From positions 2,790,001 to 2,854,000 of the forward strand of contig OZ241742.1 of assembly GCA_965200955.1 (NCBI GenBank): DNA of 64,000 nt. Reading direction: 5' to 3'. The notes under the pieces are model-generated. The model saw only the letters and a program-made list of their open reading frames with translations, did not search any database and was not told the DNA's origin. Made by a program: the position numbers and the translations under genes. This document shows, one piece after another, positions 38,290-46,344 of the stretch. How positions within the stretch are numbered: the first letter of the stretch is position 1; each line of letters opens with the position of its first letter. The stretch is from Bin80 sp026708685 (GTDB lineage Bacteria > Bacteroidota > Rhodothermia > Rhodothermales > Bin80).

Positions 38290-39060
38290 CAGGGGTGATT
38301 TGCCCTCATGTCACAAACCTGATTATATGTGACTCCTTCCACAATGCACTGATCAGTCGAAGCAATAAAAAAGATGACTTTACTGATTCTCCCAAGCTTG
38401 CCAGACTGCTACGACTGGATGAACTCAATCCAGTCTATCATACCCATCAGAATCACAGGGTTGACTTCAAAATTGCGGTACAGCAATATCTTCCTTTGTA
38501 CAACAGCATAAACGACTGAAACTATAACTCAAGAAAAAATAACAACAGGCGGGGGGCTTCCATGTAAAAAGAACCAAGGTATTCAATAAGCGAGATCGTG
38601 CTATGTTTCTCAACGAGTTACCAACCGAGAGCCGAACGAGGATCATGGAGAATCTGTATGATCTTCTCGATTCGATTGAGTAGCGCCGGAGAATAGGACA
38701 CGTAACCTTGATTGATCTGGGGGGCAGAAATTCACCAATTTCAGTGCATCTCTGTTATAGGGGGCGTGGAAGCCCTTGTGTTTAGTGCATTCATTCAGAC
38801 TCCACATAGGTTTGCAACCAAGCAAAAACTATGGCGACACTGTAAGCTTGATATTCAAGAACGAAGTAGTACTGGAAAGCCGTAGGTGTTCAATCGCATA
38901 GATCGTTCGGGGTTGGGTATCTTAAAAGCCGTGATCTATCAGTGTTTGTTGTCCTCGCAACGTACGAAAGACACAAACGAGGTCGTAGGTTCTATGAGGC
39001 TTCAATGCGTCTCACTGGGAGCACCGTGCACACACCATTGAATACCCAATGAAAAGTACT
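38290..39060 (+). pseudogene. IS110-family transposase relic
   Basis: ICDSFHNALISRSNKKDD...PKLARLLRLDELNPVYHTHQNHRVDFK matches the N-terminal DEDD domain of an IS110 subgroup different from the one at 22780. In a shifted frame, about 38575-38680, V-F-N-K-R-D-R-A-M-F-L-N-E-L-P-T-E-S-R-T continues the same protein. Beyond that the match fades. Multiple stops and shifts mark an old, dead copy. Confidence 0.7.
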
Positions 39061-39522
39061 GACGGTTCTTTGGACGATATGGAGAAAAGATGTAGCCTAT
39101 AATCCAATATTGTTTTTACCTCCCAGATCCGTGTTAAACGCATAGACTTTGGACATTCCAAGTTCCTTATGATAAATGCTTTGGATCCGAGTAGTCAGAA
39201 TATGTTCCAAACTGAACGTATGCTCCATCTGTGGAAGCTCAAGGGTATTGATAGCAGTCTGACTTTTATGGCCATAAAACATTAGCACCCAAATGATTTG
39301 GGGTACTCACAAAGGAAATTGGTAGATAAACAAGGGCTTTTAGACCATGTTTTTTGATCCGAATCAAAGCAATCAAAACTGGTGTAGATTCTGCAGAAAA
39401 CGGGGGAAATCACGAAAAAAGGACGAAATAAGCCAGATTGTAGATTTCGAGAAGAAATGAGAGAGTTAAGGTGCAAAAACCCTATTTTGGGGAAATCTAG
39501 GGGTATGTTCAGTTACGAGATT
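39061..39522. other. Decayed mobile DNA, unidentified
   Basis: Small frames at 39097-39476 on the minus strand are not recognised. The right end, about 39476-39518 (AAAAACCCTATTTTGGGG...GGGGTATGTTCAGTT), resembles the terminus of the IS1634-like element but is clearly diverged. Confidence 0.4.
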
Positions 39523-39890
39523 CCGGTTGCCTTGTGCATCAGCACTGACAGGGTTTCCCGTGTTGCTACTTTCCTGATCTTCCATGCGTGCCAGCGTCAC
39601 TACCCCGGTGAGTTATCTTGATGCGTTTGTCACTCTCTTCCCAAGACATTCAAGTCTTCCCCATGTTGTCGGTAGGTCGACACTCACATTGATCGTTTCG
39701 AGGCCTGCTCAACGTTCACTACGCGTTCCGGCCCGCATGGTCGCTGAACTACTCATGTAGCCCGTTTACCTTAATGCTTCATATTACATCGTTACCTCCA
39801 TAATACTTAAGGTCGCTACCAACCGGAGCGACAGGTGTTGTGTGGGGTTAGCAAACACCACAGGAAAGCAACTTTCCACGGCGCATGCAC
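39523..39890 (-). mobile_element. Group II intron 5' fragment in tandem with another intron
   Basis: On the minus strand from 39890 the sequence GTGCATGCGCCGTGGAAAG runs parallel to the 5' part of the intron copy at 39891-40740. The match is lost at 39523, next to the IS1634-like end. It follows the 3' end of the neighbouring copy with no spacer, so one intron has landed at the tail of another. Confidence 0.65.
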
Positions 39891-40740
39891 AGTCAAGGGG
39901 CGGCACGGTGCCCCTAGGGTCCTGTGGTAATTCCATCGCTTTCACTTTGGACCTCAGTCAGGCTCCCATAAGTCGTTTACGCCCCCTGCTCTCCGAACCG
40001 AGCGTACGGTTTTCTTATACTCGGCTCTCTTGGTGGATCATACGGTTCGCACTCGGGACACCCTATTTCCGTCTTGATGTTTCTACAACAGAAATGCACA
40101 TTCCTATTAACATCCTGACTTCCACATCGCGTATTGTCCAGCCTGATTAAGCATAAACAACTCCGTCTTTTGACCTTCCCTTCACTTATGTATGTGCAGA
40201 CTTTGAACGCCCTGACATTGTCCGATTTGTAGGCTTTGCCAATGAATATCGGTGCCCTTTGTTCTTGTATCTGCATTCCTACCCGGCGATCCCTTTCCTC
40301 TACGGACATTACTCCGCGTCTTCAGTAATACGGACCATTTCCCCACCCTATCAGTCCAGCCTATCCCATACGGGATTCCGGTTGCCTTGTGCATCGGCAC
40401 CTATAGGGTTTCCCGTGTTGCTACTTTCCTGATCTTACATGCGTGCCAGCGTCACTACCCCGGTGAGTTATCTTGGTGTGTTTGTCACTCTCTTTCCAAT
40501 ACATTCCAGTCTTCCCCATGTTACCGGTGGGTCAACATTCACATTGATCGTTTCGAGGCCTGCTCAACGTTCACTACGCGTTCCGGCCCGCATGGTCGCT
40601 GAACTACTCTTGTAGCCCGTTTACCTTACTGCTTCATATTACATCGTTACACCATAATACGTTAAGGTCGCTAACAACCAGAGCGACCATGCTGGGAGGG
40701 GTTCGCACACACCACAGGAAAGTGGCTTTCCACGGTGCAT
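39891..40740 (-). mobile_element. ORF-less group II intron copy
   Basis: About 850 bases, 5' end near 40740 (CACCGTGGAAAGCCACTTTCC), domain V-like hairpin at 39995-40027 and 3' end ...CCCCTTGACT at 39891. Same backbone as 12370-13132 and the non-coding parts of 22357-25881, but no reverse transcriptase. The 5' GTGCGCC has changed to GTGCACC/ATGCACC. Such a copy could only move with a protein from elsewhere. Confidence 0.68.
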
Positions 40741-40828
40741 GGAAATTTCATCTGAATATATAATTGTCCACTTCTTGAGTGAAAAATGGACAAAGCCTAC
40801 ATGTTGATAGTTCCAAAATCGCAACACA

Positions 40829-41251
40829 TCATAAAGATGGACTATTCAGTAAGATTTTGAATTCTTCAGGAGTTACCGCTGAGATAGAAGGGAAATGAAT
40901 TTGATTGAGTACTTTGAAATGCTTATCGTAGGTTACTATACAGTCAGCCCTGCCTCCAACCGCACAATCCGTAAACTTGTTATCATCTGGATCAGATTTT
41001 ATCATGTTCCATTGATAGTATTTAGGGATAAGCAATACGTTAGAAAGGCGTTCAAGTGCTTCAATCACATCTGAGGCTGTACTTTGCCCCATTTTTTGCC
41101 CAATTACTTCTTCGTATTCAAGAGCAATCTGCGTACTAATCAATAGGGAATAGAGACCCTTATGTAGCCCATCATAAATCCAATGATAAGGTGATCTGTC
41201 CGAAATTGAGACTATCAGAATGTTCGTATCAATTACGGATCGGAGGGCCAT
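40829..41251 (-). CDS. PIN-domain ribonuclease toxin
   Basis: About 140 residues from ATG 41251 (MALRSVIDTNILIVSISDRS); a longer frame to 41335 runs through the antitoxin gene and is rejected. PIN motifs: first Asp in VIDTNILI, Glu in ALEYEEVI, second acidic pair in DPDDNKFTDCAV, and D in VTYDKHFKVL. This is the PIN_3-type toxin group often annotated as a toxin-antitoxin PIN component. It begins 4 bases after the stop of the small antitoxin-like gene, the usual VapBC order. The frame is intact. Confidence 0.85.
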   Translation of the reverse strand: MALRSVIDTNILIVSISDRSPYHWIYDGLHKGLYSLLISTQIALEYEEVIGQKMGQSTASDVIEALERLSNVLLIPKYYQWNMIKSDPDDNKFTDCAVGGRADCIVTYDKHFKVLNQIHFPSISAVTPEEFKILLNSPSL

Positions 41252-41255
41252 GTGT

Positions 41256-41489
41256 TCAAGGACGGTATGGAGTACGCATGTGAGTATGTGCAAGACGGTG
41301 AAAATCATCTTCGGTCCAGCCTTCTTTATCGACAACTTGATTGGCTTTCAATGTTGCTCGCTGGGCAAAGAATTTACCCACAATGTTAGATAATTCAATC
41401 CACACTTCGTCAGATACTTCTACATCTTGAAGTGTAGCAAGAAGTTCTACCTTGGTTTTGCAAACTTTCTTAACCTCTTGGGGTGTCAT
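41256..41489 (-). CDS. Antitoxin-like protein of the PIN pair
   Basis: 77 residues. The second half, A-N-Q-V-V-D-K-E-G-W-T-E-D-D-F then H-M-R-T-P-Y, recalls small proteins that precede PIN_3 toxins in Bacteroidota and relatives. The first half is helical (EVWIELSNIVGKFFAQRATL). No recognised DNA-binding motif. The 4-base spacing to the toxin start indicates one transcript. Confidence 0.72.
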   Translation of the reverse strand: MTPQEVKKVCKTKVELLATLQDVEVSDEVWIELSNIVGKFFAQRATLKANQVVDKEGWTEDDFHRLAHTHMRTPYRP

Positions 41490-41622
41490 GAAAATTTCAT
41501 GTTTAAGATTCCAAAGTGCATGTTACTACGTAATGTTGAACTGGTTCAAAGTTTCACCAATTCAAAGTCTAATGCACATCGTGTAGCTATCTGCTGTTCC
41601 ATCTAACGGGGGTAGTAGAGTC

Positions 41623-41730
41623 AAGAGGGTGTCACGATTCTTACGTCCTACGGGGGCATTCGCTTTTGTTATTCACGCCCCCATTGGTAGACTCCATAAG
41701 TTGTTTCCGATCTTATGCTGTCAAACCACC
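41623..41730 (-). mobile_element. Group II intron 3' end relic
   Basis: On the minus strand: remains of domain V (GGTTTGACAGC), TCGGAAACAACTTATGGAG, and the domain VI region ending CCTCTTGACTCTAC. It matches the 3' end of the intron at 22357-25881 better than the ORF-less copies. Everything upstream is gone; it is cut exactly where the palindromic element at 41730 begins. Confidence 0.7.
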
Positions 41731-41814
41731 CTATTACGATGAATAGGGGCACTTTTTTCGAAAAAAAAGTGCCCCACTAACTTCGGATTCACTGTCTCTA
41801 TTCATCGTAATAGG
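41730..41814. repeat. Nested palindromic (MITE-like) element
   Basis: 85 bases. Outer inverted repeats CCTATTACGATGAATAG (41730-41746) and CTATTCATCGTAATAGG (41798-41814) are perfect. Each arm is itself a small hairpin (CCTATT-ACGATG-AATAGG). Inside, 41746-41775 is GGGGCACTTTTTT-CGAA-AAAAAAGTGCCCC, a 13-base-pair hairpin. The spacer ACTAACTTCGGATTC recurs at 9588 and 12350-12368. Confidence 0.8.
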
Positions 41815-41930
41815 CATATATTGGTGGTTCTTAGGCAGGCACTATATTATCATTCATAGAGGTGATTACTTTTGAGAATTTTCAAGATTTCTTTATCGGA
41901 AATGTCATTTCTATCACTTTTGAGATAAAT

Positions 41931-42194
41931 TTACAGAGCAACAAATTTTGAATCGTTTTTGTAGTAGATGATTCGTGCTCCACTTCTTAGTCCCTTATCC
42001 TCTCCTGTGCTACAACGAATCTTAAAAACTGGGAGTCCTCGCAACCTTGTGAGTGAGTCTCCATCTGGTATAGCATCAGTACATATATCGTTTAAACGCT
42101 CCTGAACGATACCATGTAACCTACGGTGTTTCTTTCCAAGTTTTTTAAGTTGCCGACTAAACTGGGATGTTCTCTCAACAGTACGTTGATCCAT
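41931..42194 (-). CDS. RelE/ParE-family toxin, C-terminally truncated, copy C
   Basis: 87 residues. TVERTSQFSRQLKKLGKKHRRL, then LNDICTDAIPDGDSLTRLRGL and VFKIRCSTGEDKGLRSGARIIYYK follow the RelE/HigB-like mRNA interferase fold. A TAA at 41931-41933 replaces the Tyr codon of ALYIYLKSD seen in copy B; after it the frame stays open (YLKSDRNDISDKEILKILKS) to a TGA at 41850. The last strand and helix of the toxin are therefore missing, and activity is doubtful. It overlaps the antitoxin-like gene by 20 bases. Confidence 0.8.
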   Translation of the reverse strand: MDQRTVERTSQFSRQLKKLGKKHRRLHGIVQERLNDICTDAIPDGDSLTRLRGLPVFKIRCSTGEDKGLRSGARIIYYKNDSKFVAL

Positions 42195-42615
42195 GAATGA
42201 GATTCTTCAATTGCGCTCTGATCATCTTGATGAACCCATGATTTGTGGCCAATTCACACGTTTCGGCTACATCTTCAATTCTAACTGCAAGGTATTCCAA
42301 TTTTTGAACGACAGTTTGTTTCCATGGTATATCATCAGGGTAAGAGTTAATGATCTCTATTTTTTCTTCAATTCTCTCAAGAGTGTCGACTAATTCAGCA
42401 TGTAAATCTTCAAAAAATTGATCATCGCTATCTGAAAACCTTTGAATTCTACCTAAATCAACGGCGGTTTTTTCCACCGAATCCAAGTAGCCGTCTATTA
42501 GACGATAGTCTGATAGTGTGTGATCCAACTTCAATTTATGAAGCCACGATATGTCTACAGAACTGGGAGTAAACTCATCAACATGAGTAGATGGGTAGCT
42601 CAATGGTTGTAACAT
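42175..42615 (-). CDS. Antitoxin-like protein of a RelE-type pair, copy C
   Basis: 146 residues, complete. Helical and acidic: ISWLHKLKLDHTLSDYRLID, then a coiled stretch around FFEDLHAELVDTLERIEEKI, then the best conserved part, INSYPDDIPWKQTV and AETCELATNHGFIKMI. It precedes and overlaps the RelE-like toxin, the standard antitoxin-first order. I know no antitoxin family with this sequence; assignment is by position. Differs from copy B at only a few residues. Confidence 0.72.
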   Translation of the reverse strand: MLQPLSYPSTHVDEFTPSSVDISWLHKLKLDHTLSDYRLIDGYLDSVEKTAVDLGRIQRFSDSDDQFFEDLHAELVDTLERIEEKIEIINSYPDDIPWKQTVVQKLEYLAVRIEDVAETCELATNHGFIKMIRAQLKNLIHGSTYC

Positions 42616-42718
42616 GTCGGTGAACGTTTAAGAGATCTTTTTTGACACGGATACCCAAATATACGAATTTGTTTGCAATTTGTGGCAATCATTCTCCCGA
42701 ATGGGGGATGTCCGAAAA

Positions 42719-44092
42719 TTAGTTGATGTTCGGAATTCTTATCCGATTAGAGAGAGACTTCATCTCCTCTCTATGTACAGATTCTATTGAATCCATCGGG
42801 GGTATCTTGTGTTCATTATGCCTCTGGTCGGGTGGCTTTTCCATGGAGGGCACCCGCTCCAGAAGTGCTTTCTGCAGAATTGGTAGATGACTGGATCCAG
42901 CAATGGGGTTGAAGTTCTGCTCGCTCTTGATGATGGACATGGCAGTCCATCGGTGATACTGGCTTGAGTTCACCCAGCGTTTGATCCGCTTGAGGTTCGC
43001 TTCAAGCTCACTATTGATGCTCTCAATGATATTGGTCGTCTGGAAACTCCTGCCCAGTTCTTCTACCACTCCGAGTTTCTGAAGCGTCAGTGTCTCCTCC
43101 AAGCCTTCCCGCAAGCTATTGGCAGCCAAGCCTTCTCCTTCTTTGTCCAGCGTATCACACAGGGTCTCCAACTTCTGCTTGGCTTCGTCATACTCTTTGG
43201 TCTTATACGCATCATTCAGCTTGGCTTTGATACGCTGTTGAGACGTGTGCTTCACTTTTCCCAGCACATTCTCCCGTTTGTGCCAGGTGCAACGTTGCAC
43301 CTGTGCATACTCTCCAAAGACATCCTCTACCGCCTTACGAAGCCCTTTAGCCCCATCAATACATACCAGCAGTCCCTTCGCATAGCGTAAGCCACGTTCA
43401 ATCAGATTCAACAATAACCCCTCTACCGCCTCAGCATTTTCGGTCGTCGTTTCGGCAAACCCTAGAACGCGCTTCTGACCCTCTTCGGTAATGCCCACAC
43501 AGAGTAAGATTTGCCGGTCACGCATATACTTGCCGTCAATCATAAGGGCCACATACGTTTCGGATCCGATCTGGCGCCGTTCATACGCTTCCAGCTCCCG
43601 CGTACTTTGCTCAATAAATTCCTCGCTGACCGATGATTTGAAGGGAGCAATTCCATTGGTGAACGTACGGACCACTTTGCGATAATTGCGTTGCGTGAGT
43701 CCATAGAAGACCTGATTGCTCAAATGCTCTTGTTGCTTTGATGGCAGTTTACGCAACTTCTGGTAGCGTTTGAGCGGAACCTCTTTCTGGGTCACCATAT
43801 CGCGGACACGGGGGACCCTGATCGGCAGTCGCTCCCCTTGAATCTTGATGGAGCCCGGGTTGGATCCCCACCGTTTATAGCGCCCCTCATACACATCATC
43901 ATGCTTTGCATGTTCTCCACATAAATGCTCCACTTCATTGTCAATGAGTAGCAGAGCAAGGATCTCTTGGGCCATCATGACATAATCATCTACTAACTTC
44001 CCTGCATTTACATCATCAAGCAGCTCTTCTTCAAAGAGCTCCAGAAAGCCATTGTCTCGTTCGGGGAGACCTTTACGATAGGTTGTTTTCAT
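42719..44092 (-). CDS. IS256-family transposase, copy 2
   Basis: About 457 residues from the ATG at 44092. Same protein as 16998-18371 with a handful of changes (for example KLNDAYK for KLNEAYK, and a terminal NIN for NVN). The complete DDE triad MIDGKYM, CIDGAKG and NIIESIN is kept. The frame is intact, so this copy may be a source of active enzyme. Confidence 0.93.
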   Translation of the reverse strand: MKTTYRKGLPERDNGFLELFEEELLDDVNAGKLVDDYVMMAQEILALLLIDNEVEHLCGEHAKHDDVYEGRYKRWGSNPGSIKIQGERLPIRVPRVRDMVTQKEVPLKRYQKLRKLPSKQQEHLSNQVFYGLTQRNYRKVVRTFTNGIAPFKSSVSEEFIEQSTRELEAYERRQIGSETYVALMIDGKYMRDRQILLCVGITEEGQKRVLGFAETTTENAEAVEGLLLNLIERGLRYAKGLLVCIDGAKGLRKAVEDVFGEYAQVQRCTWHKRENVLGKVKHTSQQRIKAKLNDAYKTKEYDEAKQKLETLCDTLDKEGEGLAANSLREGLEETLTLQKLGVVEELGRSFQTTNIIESINSELEANLKRIKRWVNSSQYHRWTAMSIIKSEQNFNPIAGSSHLPILQKALLERVPSMEKPPDQRHNEHKIPPMDSIESVHREEMKSLSNRIRIPNIN

Positions 44093-44133
44093 CAAAGGGA
44101 TAAATAAAAAGGTGAATGAAAAGGTGAATGAAA

Positions 44134-44160
44134 ACGACAAAACCAATAAGGTTTTGTCGT
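44134..44160 (-). terminator. Terminator-like hairpin between transposase genes, copy 2
   Basis: Same 11-base stem (ACGACAAAACC / GGTTTTGTCGT) as at 16930-16956, fully preserved in the second copy. Confidence 0.7.
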
Positions 44161-44189
44161 TCTTCCTGGTAAACGTCTAAGGTGATTCA

Positions 44190-45215
44190 TCATGTGGAAG
44201 GAAACAGAGACGTTTGCATAGAAGAAAGATACGAAGCATGTGCGAGACGATGCATCTTTGATTCGCGTTCCAAAAGCAACAGTGCGAGTTGTGCACGATG
44301 CGACTGGGGAGGCAGCCAATGACGGATGTCTCGTAGGCGCTGATTGATATACTGTACGGTATGAGTGACACAATGCGTCGTGCACAGACTGCGACTCAAT
44401 TGCTCATACAGTCCGGTCTGATGCAGGGTCAGACATACATCCAGATCCTTGAACAGACGCTGAGCAGCCGAACGATTCCATCGCAGTAGACGGTCATGAA
44501 TCTGCAAGAGTGCCTCCCGTGCTTGTTTGGCATCAGGAATGGAGAAGGCACGGTTGAGCTGCCCCCGCATCTGGGTTTGTTGGTCTTCGGTGAGAACACT
44601 TACGATCCGTTCACGCTTGTGCAGATGGCAATGCTGCAGGCGAATGTGCTCCCCCCCGAGTTCCATTAACACCTGATCCAGAGTGACGGTGACGGGGGTG
44701 ATACAAAGCAATCCATCGTCAAGCGATAATCCACGATGGAGAAGCGACTCAAACAAATGCGTCACGCGGGCGATGTTCTGTGCGGAGGCCTGCTCAAATC
44801 CTAACATACGCCGATCGCCTTCCAACGTAGAGCCCATACACAGTAAAAAGGGTGCACCCCAGACGCGAAGCACATCCATCCACAACACGGCATAGGTCTC
44901 TTCGTCAAGACGGCGGTGATCAAAGACATCCAACGCCTCCATACGAACTCGATGGAGATCGGCTTCATTCCCATATTCGGGGAAACTCGGCGACGACAAG
45001 GACGCTGTTGATGTCTCTTCTTCTGAATCTGCATGACTGGGTTCTTGAGCAGTATCAGAAGTAGGGGCAAGAGGTGTGGGAACCCCCAGATCGTGGGTGA
45101 GGTGCTGGATCAAGTCACTGCAATGGCGTAACAGAGACACACGTAACTGGTGCCCAGAGACCCCAGCTTCGTCTAAGGTCTGCTGTAACTGTCCAAAATC
45201 TTCAGGGAATAGCAT
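44190..45215 (-). CDS. Catalytically degenerate transposase paralogue, copy 2
   Basis: 341 residues, differing from 15875-16900 by an Asp-to-Ala at residue 50 (PLAPTSDT) and little else. The same two catalytic replacements (Thr for Asp, Thr for Glu) are present. That both copies keep this frame open speaks against it being a fresh pseudogene, though recent common descent limits the weight of that. Confidence 0.85.
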   Translation of the reverse strand: MLFPEDFGQLQQTLDEAGVSGHQLRVSLLRHCSDLIQHLTHDLGVPTPLAPTSDTAQEPSHADSEEETSTASLSSPSFPEYGNEADLHRVRMEALDVFDHRRLDEETYAVLWMDVLRVWGAPFLLCMGSTLEGDRRMLGFEQASAQNIARVTHLFESLLHRGLSLDDGLLCITPVTVTLDQVLMELGGEHIRLQHCHLHKRERIVSVLTEDQQTQMRGQLNRAFSIPDAKQAREALLQIHDRLLRWNRSAAQRLFKDLDVCLTLHQTGLYEQLSRSLCTTHCVTHTVQYINQRLRDIRHWLPPQSHRAQLALLLLERESKMHRLAHASYLSSMQTSLFPST

Positions 45216-45302
45216 TGGTCAATGTTCATAGGATGGAAGGGATTAGGATACCAGTAGACGGTTCCTATAGATTTGAACATCAACTAATTTTCGGACATCC
45301 CC

Positions 45303-45690
45303 ATATCCATCATGCCGACATACTTATTTTGCAATTCATGTTCATGGATCCTCATATCTTTTCTATGATCCCAGAATCCATCTTTGATAGATCTGCTATG
45401 ACAGAATTGAAAATAAGCTAGTTTTCGCAAGTCCTTCTTATTTGAGGATAGATCAAAGGATTTCCCATTGCTGATTCTATTTATCGTATCTCTTAATACT
45501 GGAGCCAGACTACTCTCTAACTTAGATAGTTCCAGCTCAAGGGAGTTATTCCTTTGACCATTTTCATAAGTTACATTATAGTGCTTTTCGAGAGCTATGT
45601 TGTTTGGTGTAATATATCTTACTTCCTGAGAGTGTTTACTTAATACCCACATTTTCCCATGCTCATCTACATTTACAGCCTCAGAATTTT
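45303..45690 (-). pseudogene. DUF4238-like protein fragment
   Basis: VDEHGKMWVLSKHSQEVRYI, then T-P-N-N-I-A-L-E-K-H-Y-N-V, then LELELSKLESSLAPVLRDTI matches my memory of DUF4238 proteins (W-V-Y-D-K...P-K-N-V-A-x-E-K-x-x-Y...E-x-x-x-S-x-I-E). The 5' end is lost (a stop lies just upstream of about 45690), and the 3' end is cut by the IS256-like element at 45302. DUF4238 genes are common in accessory islands. Confidence 0.65.
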
Positions 45691-45984
45691 TTGATCTCTA
45701 CACAGAAGATGATCTTGCTGAAGTATCAGGTGAATTGGAAATGGACTATAACGAATGATATGATTGAGTTAGGACACTTAAGTATCCTTTACCATTCTAT
45801 TCAAATATGTTAAGATTTAATTGTTACACATTCGGAAATGAAAGACTTTAGCCTTCTCATCTGGGTGACTTGGATACTATTATGTAAGGAGATTAAGGAC
45901 TGTAGAGCGAACCATAGATTCAGAAATACAATCCATATTTGTGTTAGAGATACTCAGACGGCGTGTGCCAATAAAAATGACACA
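45691..45984. other. Intergenic
   Basis: No gene or repeat recognised. A plus-strand frame at 45838-46047 overlaps the OLD fragment in antisense and is not supported. Confidence 0.35.
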
Positions 45985-46320
45985 TTATTCATAGATCTTC
46001 CAAACTGCTTTAACAAGAACATCTGGAATGTCATCTACATTCAGTGAATCTAAATGATCCAATGCTGCAAGTGCTTTTCCCTTCTTGAGACCTTTATTTT
46101 TTGAAATACCTGCACAGTCTTCAAAATCTTTAGATAACATTATCACTGAACCAGTGTCTCCTACCAACTGTTCGATTTTGCTGTTGAGATCGTAAGTATT
46201 TCTATGAGATTTAACTTTATCCTGATTCCAATCATTTGGAATTGGATCGGGGAGTGGATCCTCATCGTGAATCACTACATAATTCATTTGGAATGCCTTT
46301 GCAATAGTTACATATGTAGG
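45985..46320 (-). pseudogene. C-terminal TOPRIM fragment of an OLD-type nuclease
   Basis: IRPTYVTIAKAFQMNYVVIHDEDP, then NRN-like HRNTYDLNSKIEQLVGDTGSVIML and F-E-D-C-A-G-I with KGKALAALDHL. This is the tail of the TOPRIM domain of OLD-family ATP-dependent endonucleases, with the acidic H-D-E-D pair. The ATPase domain that should precede it is absent: the upstream DNA is the restriction-modification gene. It is a different OLD protein from the GajA at 19961. Confidence 0.7.
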
Positions 46321-46344
46321 TCTAATGATACTAGAAAAAGATTG

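Larger units (their letters stand above)
42704..45302 (-). mobile_element. IS256-like two-gene element, copy 2
   Basis: 2599 bases, the same length and ends as 15788-18386, in the opposite orientation, and nearly identical base for base. Unlike copy 1 it has no target duplication: the left flank is CCCGAATG and the right flank ATATCCAT. It lies between the copy C toxin-antitoxin pair and a cut DUF4238-like gene, so a deletion or recombination after insertion is likely. Confidence 0.9.

Noticed and set aside
40252..40602. Long plus-strand frame opposite the intron copy
   Set aside because: Antisense to group II intron RNA; similar frames at 12670-13087 and 25386-25959 have the same origin.
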